From: Luidia sarsii
Lineage: Eukaryota; Echinodermata; Asteroidea; Paxillosida; Luidiidae
Direction: 5' to 3'
Length of the DNA stretch: 64,000 nt
Assembly: GCA_949987565.1 (NCBI GenBank)
Contig: OX465117.1
Coordinates: forward strand, 6,448,621-6,512,620
Numbering within the stretch: the first letter of the stretch is position 1; every line of letters starts with the position of its first letter. This document shows positions 45,054-59,834 of this stretch, one piece after another. Made by a program: the position numbers and the translations under genes. The notes under the pieces were generated by a model. That model did not search any database. It saw nothing but the letters and a program-made list of their open reading frames with translations, and was not told the origin of the DNA.

Positions 45054-47131
45054 TACTGCTGTTTGCACACACAAGCTGCCTACCTGACAGAGGTTGGTTA
45101 TCTTTGCTTGATCATCAAATCATCATACTATGTTCGATTTAAGATTTTTCAAAACTGATGCATAGGTGTTCTCCAGGTCTGTTATCAGGCTAAGTTTTAG
45201 CTTTGTCAAGTGAATAATGAATGAGATATTAACGAGCAAAGTGTTTTTTTCTTTGCAGTTTCTCTCCGCCGACTGACTGTTGTGTACTGCTGTATGCATA
45301 CAAAAGCTGCCTACCTGACAGAGGTTGGTTCTCTTTGCTTGATCATAAAATCTTCATACTATGTTCGATTTCAGATTTTTCAAAACTGATGCATAGGTGT
45401 TCTCCAGGTCTGTTTGCAGATTAGGTTTTAGCTTTGTCAAGTGAATAATGAATGAGATATTAACGAGCAAAGTGTATTTTTCTTTGCAGTTTCTCTCCGC
45501 CGACTGACTGTTGTGTACTGCTGTATGCACACACAAGCTGCCTACCTGACAGAGGTTGGTTCTCTTTGCTTGATCATCAAATCATCATACTATGTTCGAT
45601 TTAAGATTTTTCAAAGCTGATGCATAGGTGTTCTCCAGGTCTGTTAGCAGGCTAAGTTTTAGCTTTGTCAAGTGAATAATGAATGAGATATTAACGAGCA
45701 AAGTGTATTTTTCTTTCCAGTTTCTCTCCGCCGACTGACTGTTGGGTACTGCTGTTTGCACACACAAGCTGCCTACCTGACAGAGGTTGGTTATCTTTGC
45801 TTGATCATCAAATCATCATACTATGTTCGATTTAAGATTTTTCAAAACTGATGCATAGGTGTTCTCCAGGTCTGTTAGCAGGCTAAGTTTTAGCTTTGTC
45901 AAGTGAATAATGAATGAGATATTAACGAGCAAAGGGTATTTTTCTTTACAGTTGCTCGCCGCCGTCTAACTGTTGTGTACTGCTGTATGCACACACAAGC
46001 TGCCCACCTGACAGAGGTTGGTTCTCTTTGCTTGATCATCAAATCATCATACTATGTTCGATTTAAGATTTTTCAAAGCTGATGCATAGGTGTTCTCCAG
46101 GTCTGTTAGCAGGCTAAGTTTTAGCTTTGTCAAGTGAATAATGAATGAGATATTAACGAGCAAAGTGTATTTTTCTTTCCAGTTTCTCTCCGCCGACTGA
46201 CTGTTGGGTACTGCTGTTTGCACACACAAGCTGCCTACCTGACAGAGGTTGGTTATCTTTGCTTGATCATCAAATCATCATACTATGTTCGATTTAAGAT
46301 TTTTCAAAGCTGATGCATAGGTGTTCTCCAGGTCTGTCAGCAGGCTAAGTTTTAGCTTTCTCAAGTGAATAATGAATGAGATATTAACGAGCAAAGGGTA
46401 TTTTTCTTTACAGTTGCTCGCCGCCGTCTAACTGTTGTGTACTGCTGTATGCACACACAAGCTGCCTACCTGACAGAGGTTGGTTCTCTTTGCTTGATCA
46501 TCAAATCATCATACTATGTTCGATCTCAGATTTTTCAAAGCTGATGCATAGGTGTTCTCCAGGTCTGTTTGCAGGCTAAGTGTTAGCTTTGTCAAGTGAA
46601 TAATGAATGAGATATTAACGAGCAAAGTATATTTTTCTTTGCAGGTGCTCGCCGCCGTCTAACTGTTGTGTACTGCTGTATGCACACACAAGCTGCCTAG
46701 CTGACAGAGGTTGGTTCTCTTTGCTTGATCATCAAATCATCATACTATGTTCGATTTAAGATTTTTCAAAGCTGATGCATAGGTGTTCTCCAGGTCTGTT
46801 AGCAGGCTAAGTTTTAGCTTTGTCAAGTGAATAATAAATGAGATATTAACGAGCAAAGTGTATTTTTCTTTACAGGTGCTCGCCGCCGTCTAACTGTTGT
46901 GTACTGCTGTATGCACACACAAGCTGCCTAGCTGACAGAGGTTGGTTCTCTTTGCTTGATCATCAAATCATCATACTATGTTCGATTTAAGGTTTTTCAA
47001 ATCTGATGCATAGGTGTTCTCCAGCTCTGTTAGCAGGCTAAGTTTTAGCTTTGTCAAGTGAATAATGAATGAGATATTAACGAGCAAAGTGTATTTTCTT
47101 TGCAGTTTCTCTCCGCCGACTGACTGTTGGG
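45054..47131 (+). repeat. Nine-monomer segment A-B-C-D-E-D-AA-P-Q, 2,078 bp
   Basis: Units start at 45054, 45285, 45516, 45747, 45978, 46209, 46440, 46671 and 46902; Q is 230 bp. A second D-like unit (46209, with TCTGTCAGC and TTTCTCAAG) follows E. AA (46440) has CGATCTCAG and a GTATATTTTTC tract that runs into CAGGTGCTCGCC. A and B recur at 47132 with an offset of 2,078 bp. Confidence 0.88.
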
Positions 47132-48748
47132 TACTGCTGTTTGCACACACAAGCTGCCTACCTGACAGAGGTTGGTTATCTTTGCTTGATCATCAAATCA
47201 TCATACTATGTTCGATTTAAGATTTTTCAAAACTGATGCATAGGTGTTCTCCAGGTCTGTTATCAGGCTAAGTTTTAGCTTTGTCAAGTGAATAATGAAT
47301 GAGATATTAACGAGCAAAGTGTTTTTTTCTTTGCAGTTTCTCTCCGCCGACTGACTGTTGTGTACTGCTGTATGCATACAAAAGCTGCCTACCTGACAGA
47401 GGTTGGTTCTCTTTGCTTGATCATAAAATCTTCATACTATGTTCGATTTCAGATTTTTCAAAACTGATGCATAGGTGTTCTCCAGGTCTGTTTGCAGATT
47501 AAGTTTTAGCTTTGTCAAGTGAATAATGAATGAGATATTAACGAGCAAAGTGTATTTTTCTTTGCAGTTTCTCTCCGCCGACTGACTGTTGTGTACTGCT
47601 GTATGCACACACAAGCTGCCTACCTGACAGAGGTTGGTTCTCTTTGCTTGATCATCAAATCATCATACTATGTTCGATTTAAGATTTTTCAAAGCTGATG
47701 CATAGGTGTTCTCCAGGTCTGTTAGCAGGCTAAGTTTTAGCTTTGTCAAGTGAATAATGAATGAGATATTAACGAGCAAAGTGTATTTTTCTTTCCAGTT
47801 TCTCTCCGCCGACTGACTGTTGGGTACTGCTGTTTGCACACACAAGCTGCCTACCTGACAGATGTTGGTTATCTTTCCTTGATCATCAAATCATCATACT
47901 ATGTTCGATTTAAGATTTTTCAAAGCTGATGCATAGGTGTTCTCCAGGTCTGTTAGCAGGCTAAGTTTTAGTTTTCTCAAGTGAATAATGAATGAGATAT
48001 TAACGAGCAAAGGGTATTTTTCTTTACAGTTGCTCGCCGCCGTCTAACTGTTGTGTACTGCTGTATGCACACACAAGCTGCCCACCTGACAGAGGTTGGT
48101 TCTCTTTGCTTGATCATCAAATCATCATACTATGTTCGATCTCAGATTTTTCAAAGCTGATGCATAGGTGTTCTCCAGGTCTGTTTGCAGGCTAAGTTTT
48201 AGCTTTGTCATGAGAATAATGAATGAGATATTAACGAGTAAAGTGTATTTTTCTTTGCAGTTTCTCTCCGCGGACTGACTGTTGGGTACTGCTGTATGCA
48301 CGCACAAGCTGCCTACCTGACAGAGGTTGGTTCTCTTTGCTTGATCATCAAATCATCATACTATGTTCGATTTAAGATTTTTCAAAACTGATGCATAGGT
48401 GTTCTCCAGGTCTGTTAGCAGGCTAAGTTTTAGCTTTGTCAAGTGAATAATGATTGAGATATTAACGAGTAAAGTGTATTTTTCTTTGCAGTTTCTCTCC
48501 GCGGACTGACTGTTGGGTACTGCTGTATGCACGCACAAGCTGCCTACCTGACAGAGGTTGGTTCTCTTTGCTTGATCATCAAATCATCATACTATGTTCG
48601 ATTTAAGATTTTTCAAAACTGATTCATAGGTGTTCTCCAGGTCTGTTAGCAGGCTAAGTTTTAGCTTTGTCAAGTGAATAATGAATGAGATATTAACGAG
48701 CAAAGTGTATTTTTCTTTGCAGTTTCTCTCCGCCGACTGACTGTTGTG
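47132..48748 (+). repeat. A-B-C-D-AA/J-J2-L, transition segment
   Basis: Units start at 47132, 47363, 47594, 47825, 48056, 48287 and 48518. The D unit has GACAGATGTTGG and a private ATCTTTCCTTG. The unit at 48056 has an AA head (CCCAC, CGATCTCAG, CATGAGAAT) and a J/J2-type tail (GTAAAG, CCGCGG), so it joins the A-to-AA run to the J2-L-N run. The following unit keeps the CACGCAC head seen after J2. Confidence 0.88.
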
Positions 48749-51700
48749 TACTGCTGTATGCACACACAAGCTGCCTACCTGACAGAGGTTGGTTCTCTTT
48801 GCTTGATCATCAAATCATCATAGTATGTTCGATTTAAGATTTTTCAATGCTGATGCATAGGTGTTCTCCAGGTCTGTTAGCAGGCTAAGTTTGAGCTTTG
48901 TCAAGTGAATAATGAATGAGATATTAACGAGCAAAGTGTATTTTTCTTTGCAGTTTCTCTCCGCCGACTGACTGTTGTGTACTGCTGTATGCACACACAA
49001 GCTGCCTACCTGACAGAGGTTGGTTCTCTTTGCTTGATCATCAAATCATCATACTATGTTCGATTTAAGATTTTTCAAAGCTGATGCATAGGTGTTCTCC
49101 AGGTCTGTTAGCAGGCTAAGTTTTAGCTTTTTCAAGTGAATAATGAATGAGATATTAACGAGCAAAGTGTATTTTTCTTTGCAGTTTCTCTCCGCCGACT
49201 GACTGTTGTGTACTGCTGTATGCACACACAAGCTGCCTAGCTGACAGAGGTTGGTTCTCTTTGCTTGATCATCAAATCATCATACTATGTTCGATTTAAG
49301 ATTTTTCAAAGCTGATGCATAGGTGTTCTCCAGGTCTGTTAACAGGCTAAGTTTTAGCTTTGTCAAGTGAATAATGAATGAGATAATAACGAGCAAAGTG
49401 TATTTTTCTTTACAGTTACTCTCCGCCGTCTGACTGTTGTGTACTGCTGTATGCACACACAAGCTGCCTAGCTGACAGAGGTTGGTTCTCTTTGCTTGAT
49501 CATCAAATCATCATACTATGTTCGATTTCAGATTTTTCAAAGCTGATGCATAGGTGTTCTCCAGGTCTGTTAGCAGGCTAAGTTTTAGCTTTGTCAAGTG
49601 AATAATGAATGAGATATTAACGAGCAAAGTGTATTTTTCTTTGCAGTTTCTCTCCGCCGACTGACTGTTGTGTACTGCTGTATGCACACACAAGCTGCCT
49701 ACCTGACAGAGGTTGGTTCTCTTTGCTTGATCATCAAATCATCATACTATGTTCGATTTAAGATTTTTCAAAGCTGATGCATAGGTGTTCTCCAGGTCTG
49801 ATAGCAGGCTAAGTTTTAGCTTTGTCAAGTGAATAATGAATGAGATATTAACGAGTAAAGTGAATTTTTCTTTACAGTTGCTCTCCGCCGTCTGACTGTT
49901 GTGTACTGCTGTATGCACACACAAGCTGCCTAGCTGACAGAGGTTGGTTATCTTTGCTTGATCATCAAATCATCATACTATGTTCGATTTAAGATTTTTC
50001 AAAGCTGATGCGTAGGTGTTCTCCAGGTCTGTTTGCAGGCTAAGTTTTAGCTTTGTCAAGTGAATAAAGTTGAGATATTAACGAGCAAAGTGTATTTTTC
50101 TTTACAGTTGCTCTCCGCCGACTGACTGTTGTGTACTGCTGTATGCACACACAAGCTGCCTACCTGACAGAGGTTGGTTCTCTTTGCTTGATCATCAAAT
50201 CATCATAGTATGTTCGATTTAAGATTTTTCAATGCTGATGCATAGGTGTTCTCCAGGTCTGTTAGCAGGCTAAGTTTGAGCTTTGTCAAGTGAATAATGA
50301 ATGAGATATTAACGAGCAAAGTGTATTTTTCTTTGCAGTTTCTCTCCGCCGACTGACTGTTGTGTACTGCTGTATGCACACACAAGCTGCCTACCTGACA
50401 GAGGTTGGTTCTCTTTGCTTGATCATCAAATCATCATACTATGTTCGATTTAAGATTTTTCAAAGCTGATGCATAGGTGTTCTCCAGGTCTGTTAGCAGG
50501 CTAAGTTTTAGCTTTTTCAAGTGAATAATGAATGAGATATTAACGAGCAAAGTGTATTTTTCTTTGCAGTTTCTCTCCGCCGACTGACTGTTGTGTACTG
50601 CTGTATGCACACACAAGCTGCCTAGCTGACAGAGGTTGGTTCTCTTTGCTTGATCATCAAATCATCATACTATGTTCGATTTAAGATTTTTCAAAGCTGA
50701 TGCATAGGTGTTCTCCAGGTCTGTTAACAGGCTAAGTTTTAGCTTTGTCAAGTGAATAATGAATGAGATAATAACGAGCAAAGTGTATTTTTCTTTACAG
50801 TTACTCTCCGCCGTCTGACTGTTGTGTACTGCTGTATGCACACACAAGCTGCCTAGCTGACAGAGGTTGGTTCTCTTTGCTTGATCATCAAATCATCATA
50901 CTATGTTCGATTTCAGATTTTTCAAAGCTGATGCATAGGTGTTCTCCAGGTCTGTTAGCAGGCTAAGTTTTAGCTTTGTCAAGTGAATAATGAATGAGAT
51001 ATTAACGAGCAAAGTGTATTTTTCTTTGCAGTTTCTCTCCGCCGACTGACTGTTGTGTACTGCTGTATGCACACACAAGCTGCCTACCTGACAGAGGTTG
51101 GTTCTCTTTGCTTGATCATCAAATCATCATACTATGTTCGATTTAAGATTTTTCAAAGCTGATGCATAGGTGTTCTCCAGGTCTGATAGCAGGCTAAGTT
51201 TTAGCTTTGTCAAGTGAATAATGAATGAGATATTAACGAGTAAAGTGAATTTTTCTTTACAGTTGCTCTCCGCCGTCTGACTGTTGTGTACTGCTGTATG
51301 CACACACAAGCTGCCTAGCTGACAGAGGTTGGTTCTCTTTGCTTGATCATCAAATCATCATACTATGTTCGATTTAAGATTTTTCAAAGCTGATGCATAG
51401 GTGTTCTCCAGGTCTGTTAGCAGGCTAAGTTTTAGCTTTGTCAAGTGAATAATGATTGAGATATTAACGAGTAAAGTGTATTTTTCTTTGCAGTTTCTCT
51501 CCGCGGACTGACTGTTGGGTACTGCTGTATGAACACACAAGCTGCCTACCTGACAGTGGTTGGTTCTCTTTGCTTGATCATCAAATCATCATACTATGTT
51601 CGATTTAAGATTTTTCAAAACTGATGCATAGGTGTTCTCCAGGTCTGTTAGCAGGCTAAGTTTTAACTTTGTCAAGTGAATAATGATTGAGATATTAACG

Positions 51701-54291
51701 AGTAAAGTGTATTTTTCTTTGCAGTTTCTCTCCGCCGACTGACTGTTGTGTACTGCTGTATGCACGCACAAGCTGCCTACCTGACAGAGGTTGGTTCTCT
51801 TTGCTTGATCATCAAATCATCATAATATGTTCGATTTCAGATTTTTCAAAGCTGATGCATAGGTGTTCTCCAGGTCTGTTAGCAGGCTAAGTTTTAGCTT
51901 TGTCAAGTGAATAATGAATGAGATATTAACGAGCAAAGTGTATTTTTCTTTCCAGTTTCTCTCCACCGACTGACTGTTGTGTACTGCTGTATGCACACAC
52001 AAGCTGCCTACCTGACAGAGGTTGGTTATCTTTGCTTGATCATCAAATCATCATACTATGTTCGATTTAAGATTTTTCAAAGCTGATGCGTAGGTGTTCT
52101 CCAGGTCTGTTCGCAGGCTAAGTTTTAGCTTTGTCAAGTGAATAATGAATGAGATATTAACGAGCAAAGTGTATTTTTCTTTACAGTTGCTCTCCGCCGA
52201 CTGACTGTTGTGTACTGCTGTATGCACACACAAGCTGCCTACCTGACAGAGGTTGGTTATCTTTGCTTGATCATCAAATCATCATACTATGTTCGATTTC
52301 AGATTTTTCAAAGCTGATGCATAGGTGTTCTCCAGGTCTGTTAGCAGGCTAAGGTTTAGCTTTGTCAAGTGATTAATGAATGAGATATTAACGAGTAAAG
52401 TGTATTTTTCTTTGCAGTTTCTCTCCGCGGACTGACTGTTGGGTACTGCTGTATGCACACACAAGCTGCCTACCTGACAGAGGTTGGTTCTCTTTGCTTG
52501 ATCATCAAATCAACATACTATGTTCGATTTACGATTTTTCAAAACTGATGCATAGGTGTTCTCCAGGTCTGTTAGCAGGCTAAGTTTTAGCTTTGTCAAG
52601 TGAATAATGAATGAGATATTAACGAGTAAAGTGAATTTTTCTTTACAGTTGCTCTCCGCCGTCTGACTGTTGTGTACTGCTGTATGCACACACAAGCTGC
52701 CTAGCTGACAGAGGTTGGTTCTCTTTGCTTGATCATCAAATCATCATACTATGTTCGATTTAAGATTTTTCAAAGCTGATGCATAGGTGTTCTCCAGGTC
52801 TGTTAGCAGGCTAAGTTTTAGCTTTGTCAAGTGAATAATGATTGAGATATTAACGAGTAAAGTGTATTTTTCTTTGCAGTTTCTCTCCGCGGACTGACTG
52901 TTGGGTACTGCTGTATGAACACACAAGCTGCCTACCTGACAGAGGTTGGTTCTCTTTGCTTGATCATCAAATCATCATACTATGTTCGATTTAAGATTTT
53001 TCAAAACTGATGCATAGGTGTTCTCCAGGTCTATTAGCAGGCTAAGTTTTAACTTTGTCAAGTGAATAATGATTGAGATATTAACGAGTAAAGTGTATTT
53101 TTCTTTGCAGTTTCTCTCCGCCGACTGACTGTTGTGTACTGCTGTATGCACGCACAAGCTGCCTACCTGACAGAGGTTGGTTCTCTTTGCTTGATCATCA
53201 AATCATCATACTATGTTCGATTTCAGATTTTTCAAAGCTGATGCATAGGTGTTCTCCAGGTCTGTTAGCAGGCTAAGTTTTAGCTTTGTCAAGTGAATAA
53301 TGAATGAGATATTAACGAGCAAAGTGTATTTTTCTTTCCAGTTTCTCTCCACCGACTGACTGTTGTGTACTGCTGTATGCACACACAAGCTGCCTACCTG
53401 ACAGAGGTTGGTTATCTTTGCTTGATCATCAAATCATCATACTATGTTCGATTTAAGATTTTTCAAAGCTGATGCGTAGGTGTTCTCCAGGTCTGTTCGC
53501 AGGCTAAGTTTTAGCTTTGTCAAGTGAATAATGAATGAGATATTAACGAGCAAAGTGTATTTTTCTTTACAGTTGCTCTCCGCCGACTGACTGTTGTGTA
53601 CTGCTGTATGCACACACAAGCTGCCTACCTGACAGAGGTTGGTTATCTTTGCTTGATCATCAAATCATCATACTATGTTCGATTTCAGATTTTTCAAAGC
53701 TGATGCATAGGTGTTCTCCAGGTCTGTTAGCAGGCTAAGGTTTAGCTTTGTCAAGTGATTAATGAATGAGATATTAACGAGTAAAGTGTATTTTTCTTTG
53801 CAGTTTCTCTCCGCGGACTGACTGTTGGGTACTGCTGTATGCACACACAAGCTGCCTACCTGACAGAGGTTGGTTCTCTTTGCTTGATCATCAAATCAAC
53901 ATACTATGTTCGATTTACGATTTTTCAAAACTGATGCATAGGTGTTCTCCAGGTCTGTTAGCAGGCTAAGTTTTAGCTTTGTCAAGTGAATAATGAATGA
54001 GATATTAACGAGCAAAGTGTATTTTTCTTTACAGTTGCTCTCCGCCGACTGACTGTTGTGTACTGCTGTATGCACACACAAGCTGCCTAGCTGACAGAGG
54101 TTGGTTCTCTTTGCTTGATCATCAAATCATCATACTATGTTCGATTTAAGATTTTTCAAAGCTGATGCATAGGTGTTCTCCAGGTCTGTTAGCAGGCTAA
54201 GTTTTAGCTTTGTCAAGTGAATAATAAATGAGATATTAACGAGCAAAGTGTATTTTTCTTTACAGGTGCTCGCCGCCGTCTAACTGTTGTG
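48749..54291 (+). repeat. 24-mer HOR copy 1, 5,543 bp
   Basis: Order: N-X-Y-K-I'-U, N-X-Y-K-I'-J-Z-T-U'-W'-O/I'-J-Z-T-U'-W'-O-P. The first six units span 48749-50133 (U at 49904 is 230 bp); the other 18 span 50134-54291 at exactly 231 bp each. The inner 6-mer T-U'-W'-O/I'-J-Z occupies 51751-53136. Marks shared with copy 2 at +5,543 bp: GACAGTGG (base 51557), CATAATATG (base 51825) and CTATTAGC (base 53033). These were not seen elsewhere in the window. Confidence 0.93.
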
Positions 54292-57200
54292 TACTGCTGT
54301 ATGCACACACAAGCTGCCTAGCTGACAGAGGTTGGTTCTCTTTGCTTGATCATCAAATCATCATAGTATGTTCGATTTAAGATTTTTCAATGCTGATGCA
54401 TAGGTGTTCTCCAGGTCTGTTAGCAGGCTAAGTTTGAGCTTTGTCAAGTGAATAATGAATGAGATATTAACGAGCAAAGTGTATTTTTCTTTGCAGTTTC
54501 TCTCCGCCGACTGACTGTTGTGTACTGCTGTATGCACACACAAGCTGCCTACCTGACAGAGGTTGGTTCTCTTTGCTTGATCATCAAATCATCATACTAT
54601 GTTCGATTTAAGATTTTTCAAAGCTGATGCATAGGTGTTCTCCAGGTCTGTTAGCAGGCTAAGTTTTAGCTTTTTCAAGTGAATAATGAATGAGATATTA
54701 ACGAGCAAAGTGTATTTTTCTTTGCAGTTTCTCTCCGCCGACTGACTGTTGTGTACTGCTGTATGCACACACAAGCTGCCTAGCTGACAGAGGTTGGTTC
54801 TCTTTGCTTGATCATCAAATCATCATACTATGTTCGATTTAAGATTTTTCAAAGCTGATGCATAGGTGTTCTCCAGGTCTGTTAACAGGCTAAGTTTTAG
54901 CTTTGTCAAGTGAATAATGAATGAGATAATAACGAGCAAAGTGTATTTTTCTTTACAGTTACTCTCCGCCGTCTGACTGTTGTGTACTGCTGTATGCACA
55001 CACAAGCTGCCTAGCTGACAGAGGTTGGTTCTCTTTGCTTGATCATCAAATCATCATACTATGTTCGATTTCAGATTTTTCAAAGCTGATGCATAGGTGT
55101 TCTCCAGGTCTGTTAGCAGGCTAAGTTTTAGCTTTGTCAAGTGAATAATGAATGAGATATTAACGAGCAAAGTGTATTTTTCTTTGCAGTTTCTCTCCGC
55201 CGACTGACTGTTGTGTACTGCTGTATGCACACACAAGCTGCCTACCTGACAGAGGTTGGTTCTCTTTGCTTGATCATCAAATCATCATACTATGTTCGAT
55301 TTAAGATTTTTCAAAGCTGATGCATAGGTGTTCTCCAGGTCTGATAGCAGGCTAAGTTTTAGCTTTGTCAAGTGAATAATGAATGAGATATTAACGAGTA
55401 AAGTGAATTTTTCTTTACAGTTGCTCTCCGCCGTCTGACTGTTGTGTACTGCTGTATGCACACACAAGCTGCCTAGCTGACAGAGGTTGGTTATCTTTGC
55501 TTGATCATCAAATCATCATACTATGTTCGATTTAAGATTTTTCAAAGCTGATGCGTAGGTGTTCTCCAGGTCTGTTTGCAGGCTAAGTTTTAGCTTTGTC
55601 AAGTGAATAAAGTTGAGATATTAACGAGCAAAGTGTATTTTTCTTTACAGTTGCTCTCCGCCGACTGACTGTTGTGTACTGCTGTATGCACACACAAGCT
55701 GCCTACCTGACAGAGGTTGGTTCTCTTTGCTTGATCATCAAATCATCATAGTATGTTCGATTTAAGATTTTTCAATGCTGATGCATAGGTGTTCTCCAGG
55801 TCTGTTAGCAGGCTAAGTTTGAGCTTTGTCAAGTGAATAATGAATGAGATATTAACGAGCAAAGTGTATTTTTCTTTGCAGTTTCTCTCCGCCGACTGAC
55901 TGTTGTGTACTGCTGTATGCACACACAAGCTGCCTACCTGACAGAGGTTGGTTCTCTTTGCTTGATCATCAAATCATCATACTATGTTCGATTTAAGATT
56001 TTTCAAAGCTGATGCATAGGTGTTCTCCAGGTCTGTTAGCAGGCTAAGTTTTAGCTTTTTCAAGTGAATAATGAATGAGATATTAACGAGCAAAGTGTAT
56101 TTTTCTTTGCAGTTTCTCTCCGCCGACTGACTGTTGTGTACTGCTGTATGCACACACAAGCTGCCTAGCTGACAGAGGTTGGTTCTCTTTGCTTGATCAT
56201 CAAATCATCATACTATGTTCGATTTAAGATTTTTCAAAGCTGATGCATAGGTGTTCTCCAGGTCTGTTAACAGGCTAAGTTTTAGCTTTGTCAAGTGAAT
56301 AATGAATGAGATAATAACGAGCAAAGTGTATTTTTCTTTACAGTTACTCTCCGCCGTCTGACTGTTGTGTACTGCTGTATGCACACACAAGCTGCCTAGC
56401 TGACAGAGGTTGGTTCTCTTTGCTTGATCATCAAATCATCATACTATGTTCGATTTCAGATTTTTCAAAGCTGATGCATAGGTGTTCTCCAGGTCTGTTA
56501 GCAGGCTAAGTTTTAGCTTTGTCAAGTGAATAATGAATGAGATATTAACGAGCAAAGTGTATTTTTCTTTGCAGTTTCTCTCCGCCGACTGACTGTTGTG
56601 TACTGCTGTATGCACACACAAGCTGCCTACCTGACAGAGGTTGGTTCTCTTTGCTTGATCATCAAATCATCATACTATGTTCGATTTAAGATTTTTCAAA
56701 GCTGATGCATAGGTGTTCTCCAGGTCTGATAGCAGGCTAAGTTTTAGCTTTGTCAAGTGAATAATGAATGAGATATTAACGAGTAAAGTGAATTTTTCTT
56801 TACAGTTGCTCTCCGCCGTCTGACTGTTGTGTACTGCTGTATGCACACACAAGCTGCCTAGCTGACAGAGGTTGGTTCTCTTTGCTTGATCATCAAATCA
56901 TCATACTATGTTCGATTTAAGATTTTTCAAAGCTGATGCATAGGTGTTCTCCAGGTCTGTTAGCAGGCTAAGTTTTAGCTTTGTCAAGTGAATAATGATT
57001 GAGATATTAACGAGTAAAGTGTATTTTTCTTTGCAGTTTCTCTCCGCGGACTGACTGTTGGGTACTGCTGTATGAACACACAAGCTGCCTACCTGACAGT
57101 GGTTGGTTCTCTTTGCTTGATCATCAAATCATCATACTATGTTCGATTTAAGATTTTTCAAAACTGATGCATAGGTGTTCTCCAGGTCTGTTAGCAGGCT

Positions 57201-59834
57201 AAGTTTTAACTTTGTCAAGTGAATAATGATTGAGATATTAACGAGTAAAGTGTATTTTTCTTTGCAGTTTCTCTCCGCCGACTGACTGTTGTGTACTGCT
57301 GTATGCACGCACAAGCTGCCTACCTGACAGAGGTTGGTTCTCTTTGCTTGATCATCAAATCATCATAATATGTTCGATTTCAGATTTTTCAAAGCTGATG
57401 CATAGGTGTTCTCCAGGTCTGTTAGCAGGCTAAGTTTTAGCTTTGTCAAGTGAATAATGAATGAGATATTAACGAGCAAAGTGTATTTTTCTTTCCAGTT
57501 TCTCTCCACCGACTGACTGTTGTGTACTGCTGTATGCACACACAAGCTGCCTACCTGACAGAGGTTGGTTATCTTTGCTTGATCATCAAATCATCATACT
57601 ATGTTCGATTTAAGATTTTTCAAAGCTGATGCGTAGGTGTTCTCCAGGTCTGTTCGCAGGCTAAGTTTTAGCTTTGTCAAGTGAATAATGAATGAGATAT
57701 TAACGAGCAAAGTGTATTTTTCTTTACAGTTGCTCTCCGCCGACTGACTGTTGTGTACTGCTGTATGCACACACAAGCTGCCTACCTGACAGAGGTTGGT
57801 TATCTTTGCTTGATCATCAAATCATCATACTATGTTCGATTTCAGATTTTTCAAAGCTGATGCATAGGTGTTCTCCAGGTCTGTTAGCAGGCTAAGGTTT
57901 AGCTTTGTCAAGTGATTAATGAATGAGATATTAACGAGTAAAGTGTATTTTTCTTTGCAGTTTCTCTCCGCGGACTGACTGTTGGGTACTGCTGTATGCA
58001 CACACAAGCTGCCTACCTGACAGAGGTTGGTTCTCTTTGCTTGATCATCAAATCAACATACTATGTTCGATTTACGATTTTTCAAAACTGATGCATAGGT
58101 GTTCTCCAGGTCTGTTAGCAGGCTAAGTTTTAGCTTTGTCAAGTGAATAATGAATGAGATATTAACGAGTAAAGTGAATTTTTCTTTACAGTTGCTCTCC
58201 GCCGTCTGACTGTTGTGTACTGCTGTATGCACACACAAGCTGCCTAGCTGACAGAGGTTGGTTCTCTTTGCTTGATCATCAAATCATCATACTATGTTCG
58301 ATTTAAGATTTTTCAAAGCTGATGCATAGGTGTTCTCCAGGTCTGTTAGCAGGCTAAGTTTTAGCTTTGTCAAGTGAATAATGATTGAGATATTAACGAG
58401 TAAAGTGTATTTTTCTTTGCAGTTTCTCTCCGCGGACTGACTGTTGGGTACTGCTGTATGAACACACAAGCTGCCTACCTGACAGAGGTTGGTTCTCTTT
58501 GCTTGATCATCAAATCATCATACTATGTTCGATTTAAGATTTTTCAAAACTGATGCATAGGTGTTCTCCAGGTCTATTAGCAGGCTAAGTTTTAACTTTG
58601 TCAAGTGAATAATGATTGAGATATTAACGAGTAAAGTGTATTTTTCTTTGCAGTTTCTCTCCGCCGACTGACTGTTGTGTACTGCTGTATGCACGCACAA
58701 GCTGCCTACCTGACAGAGGTTGGTTCTCTTTGCTTGATCATCAAATCATCATACTATGTTCGATTTCAGATTTTTCAAAGCTGATGCATAGGTGTTCTCC
58801 AGGTCTGTTAGCAGGCTAAGTTTTAGCTTTGTCAAGTGAATAATGAATGAGATATTAACGAGCAAAGTGTATTTTTCTTTCCAGTTTCTCTCCACCGACT
58901 GACTGTTGTGTACTGCTGTATGCACACACAAGCTGCCTACCTGACAGAGGTTGGTTATCTTTGCTTGATCATCAAATCATCATACTATGTTCGATTTAAG
59001 ATTTTTCAAAGCTGATGCGTAGGTGTTCTCCAGGTCTGTTCGCAGGCTAAGTTTTAGCTTTGTCAAGTGAATAATGAATGAGATATTAACGAGCAAAGTG
59101 TATTTTTCTTTACAGTTGCTCTCCGCCGACTGACTGTTGTGTACTGCTGTATGCACACACAAGCTGCCTACCTGACAGAGGTTGGTTATCTTTGCTTGAT
59201 CATCAAATCATCATACTATGTTCGATTTCAGATTTTTCAAAGCTGATGCATAGGTGTTCTCCAGGTCTGTTAGCAGGCTAAGGTTTAGCTTTGTCAAGTG
59301 ATTAATGAATGAGATATTAACGAGTAAAGTGTATTTTTCTTTGCAGTTTCTCTCCGCGGACTGACTGTTGGGTACTGCTGTATGCACACACAAGCTGCCT
59401 ACCTGACAGAGGTTGGTTCTCTTTGCTTGATCATCAAATCAACATACTATGTTCGATTTACGATTTTTCAAAACTGATGCATAGGTGTTCTCCAGGTCTG
59501 TTAGCAGGCTAAGTTTTAGCTTTGTCAAGTGAATAATGAATGAGATATTAACGAGCAAAGTGTATTTTTCTTTACAGTTGCTCTCCGCCGACTGACTGTT
59601 GTGTACTGCTGTATGCACACACAAGCTGCCTAGCTGACAGAGGTTGGTTCTCTTTGCTTGATCATCAAATCATCATACTATGTTCGATTTAAGATTTTTC
59701 AAAGCTGATGCATAGGTGTTCTCCAGGTCTGTTAGCAGGCTAAGTTTTAGCTTTGTCAAGTGAATAATAAATGAGATATTAACGAGCAAAGTGTATTTTT
59801 CTTTACAGGTGCTCGCCGCCGTCTAACTGTTGTG
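54292..59834 (+). repeat. 24-mer HOR copy 2, 5,543 bp
   Basis: The order is that of copy 1. The private marks fall at 57100, 57368 and 58576, each 5,543 bp after its partner, and minus-frame translations of the 22 monomers open in that frame match one for one. The first N has a CTAG head where the N of copy 1 has CTAC. CTAG is the head of the Q unit that normally follows P (as at 59835), so the duplication junction lies inside this monomer, about 54322-54366. U at 55447 is 230 bp. This is the largest clean tandem duplication visible here. Confidence 0.93.
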
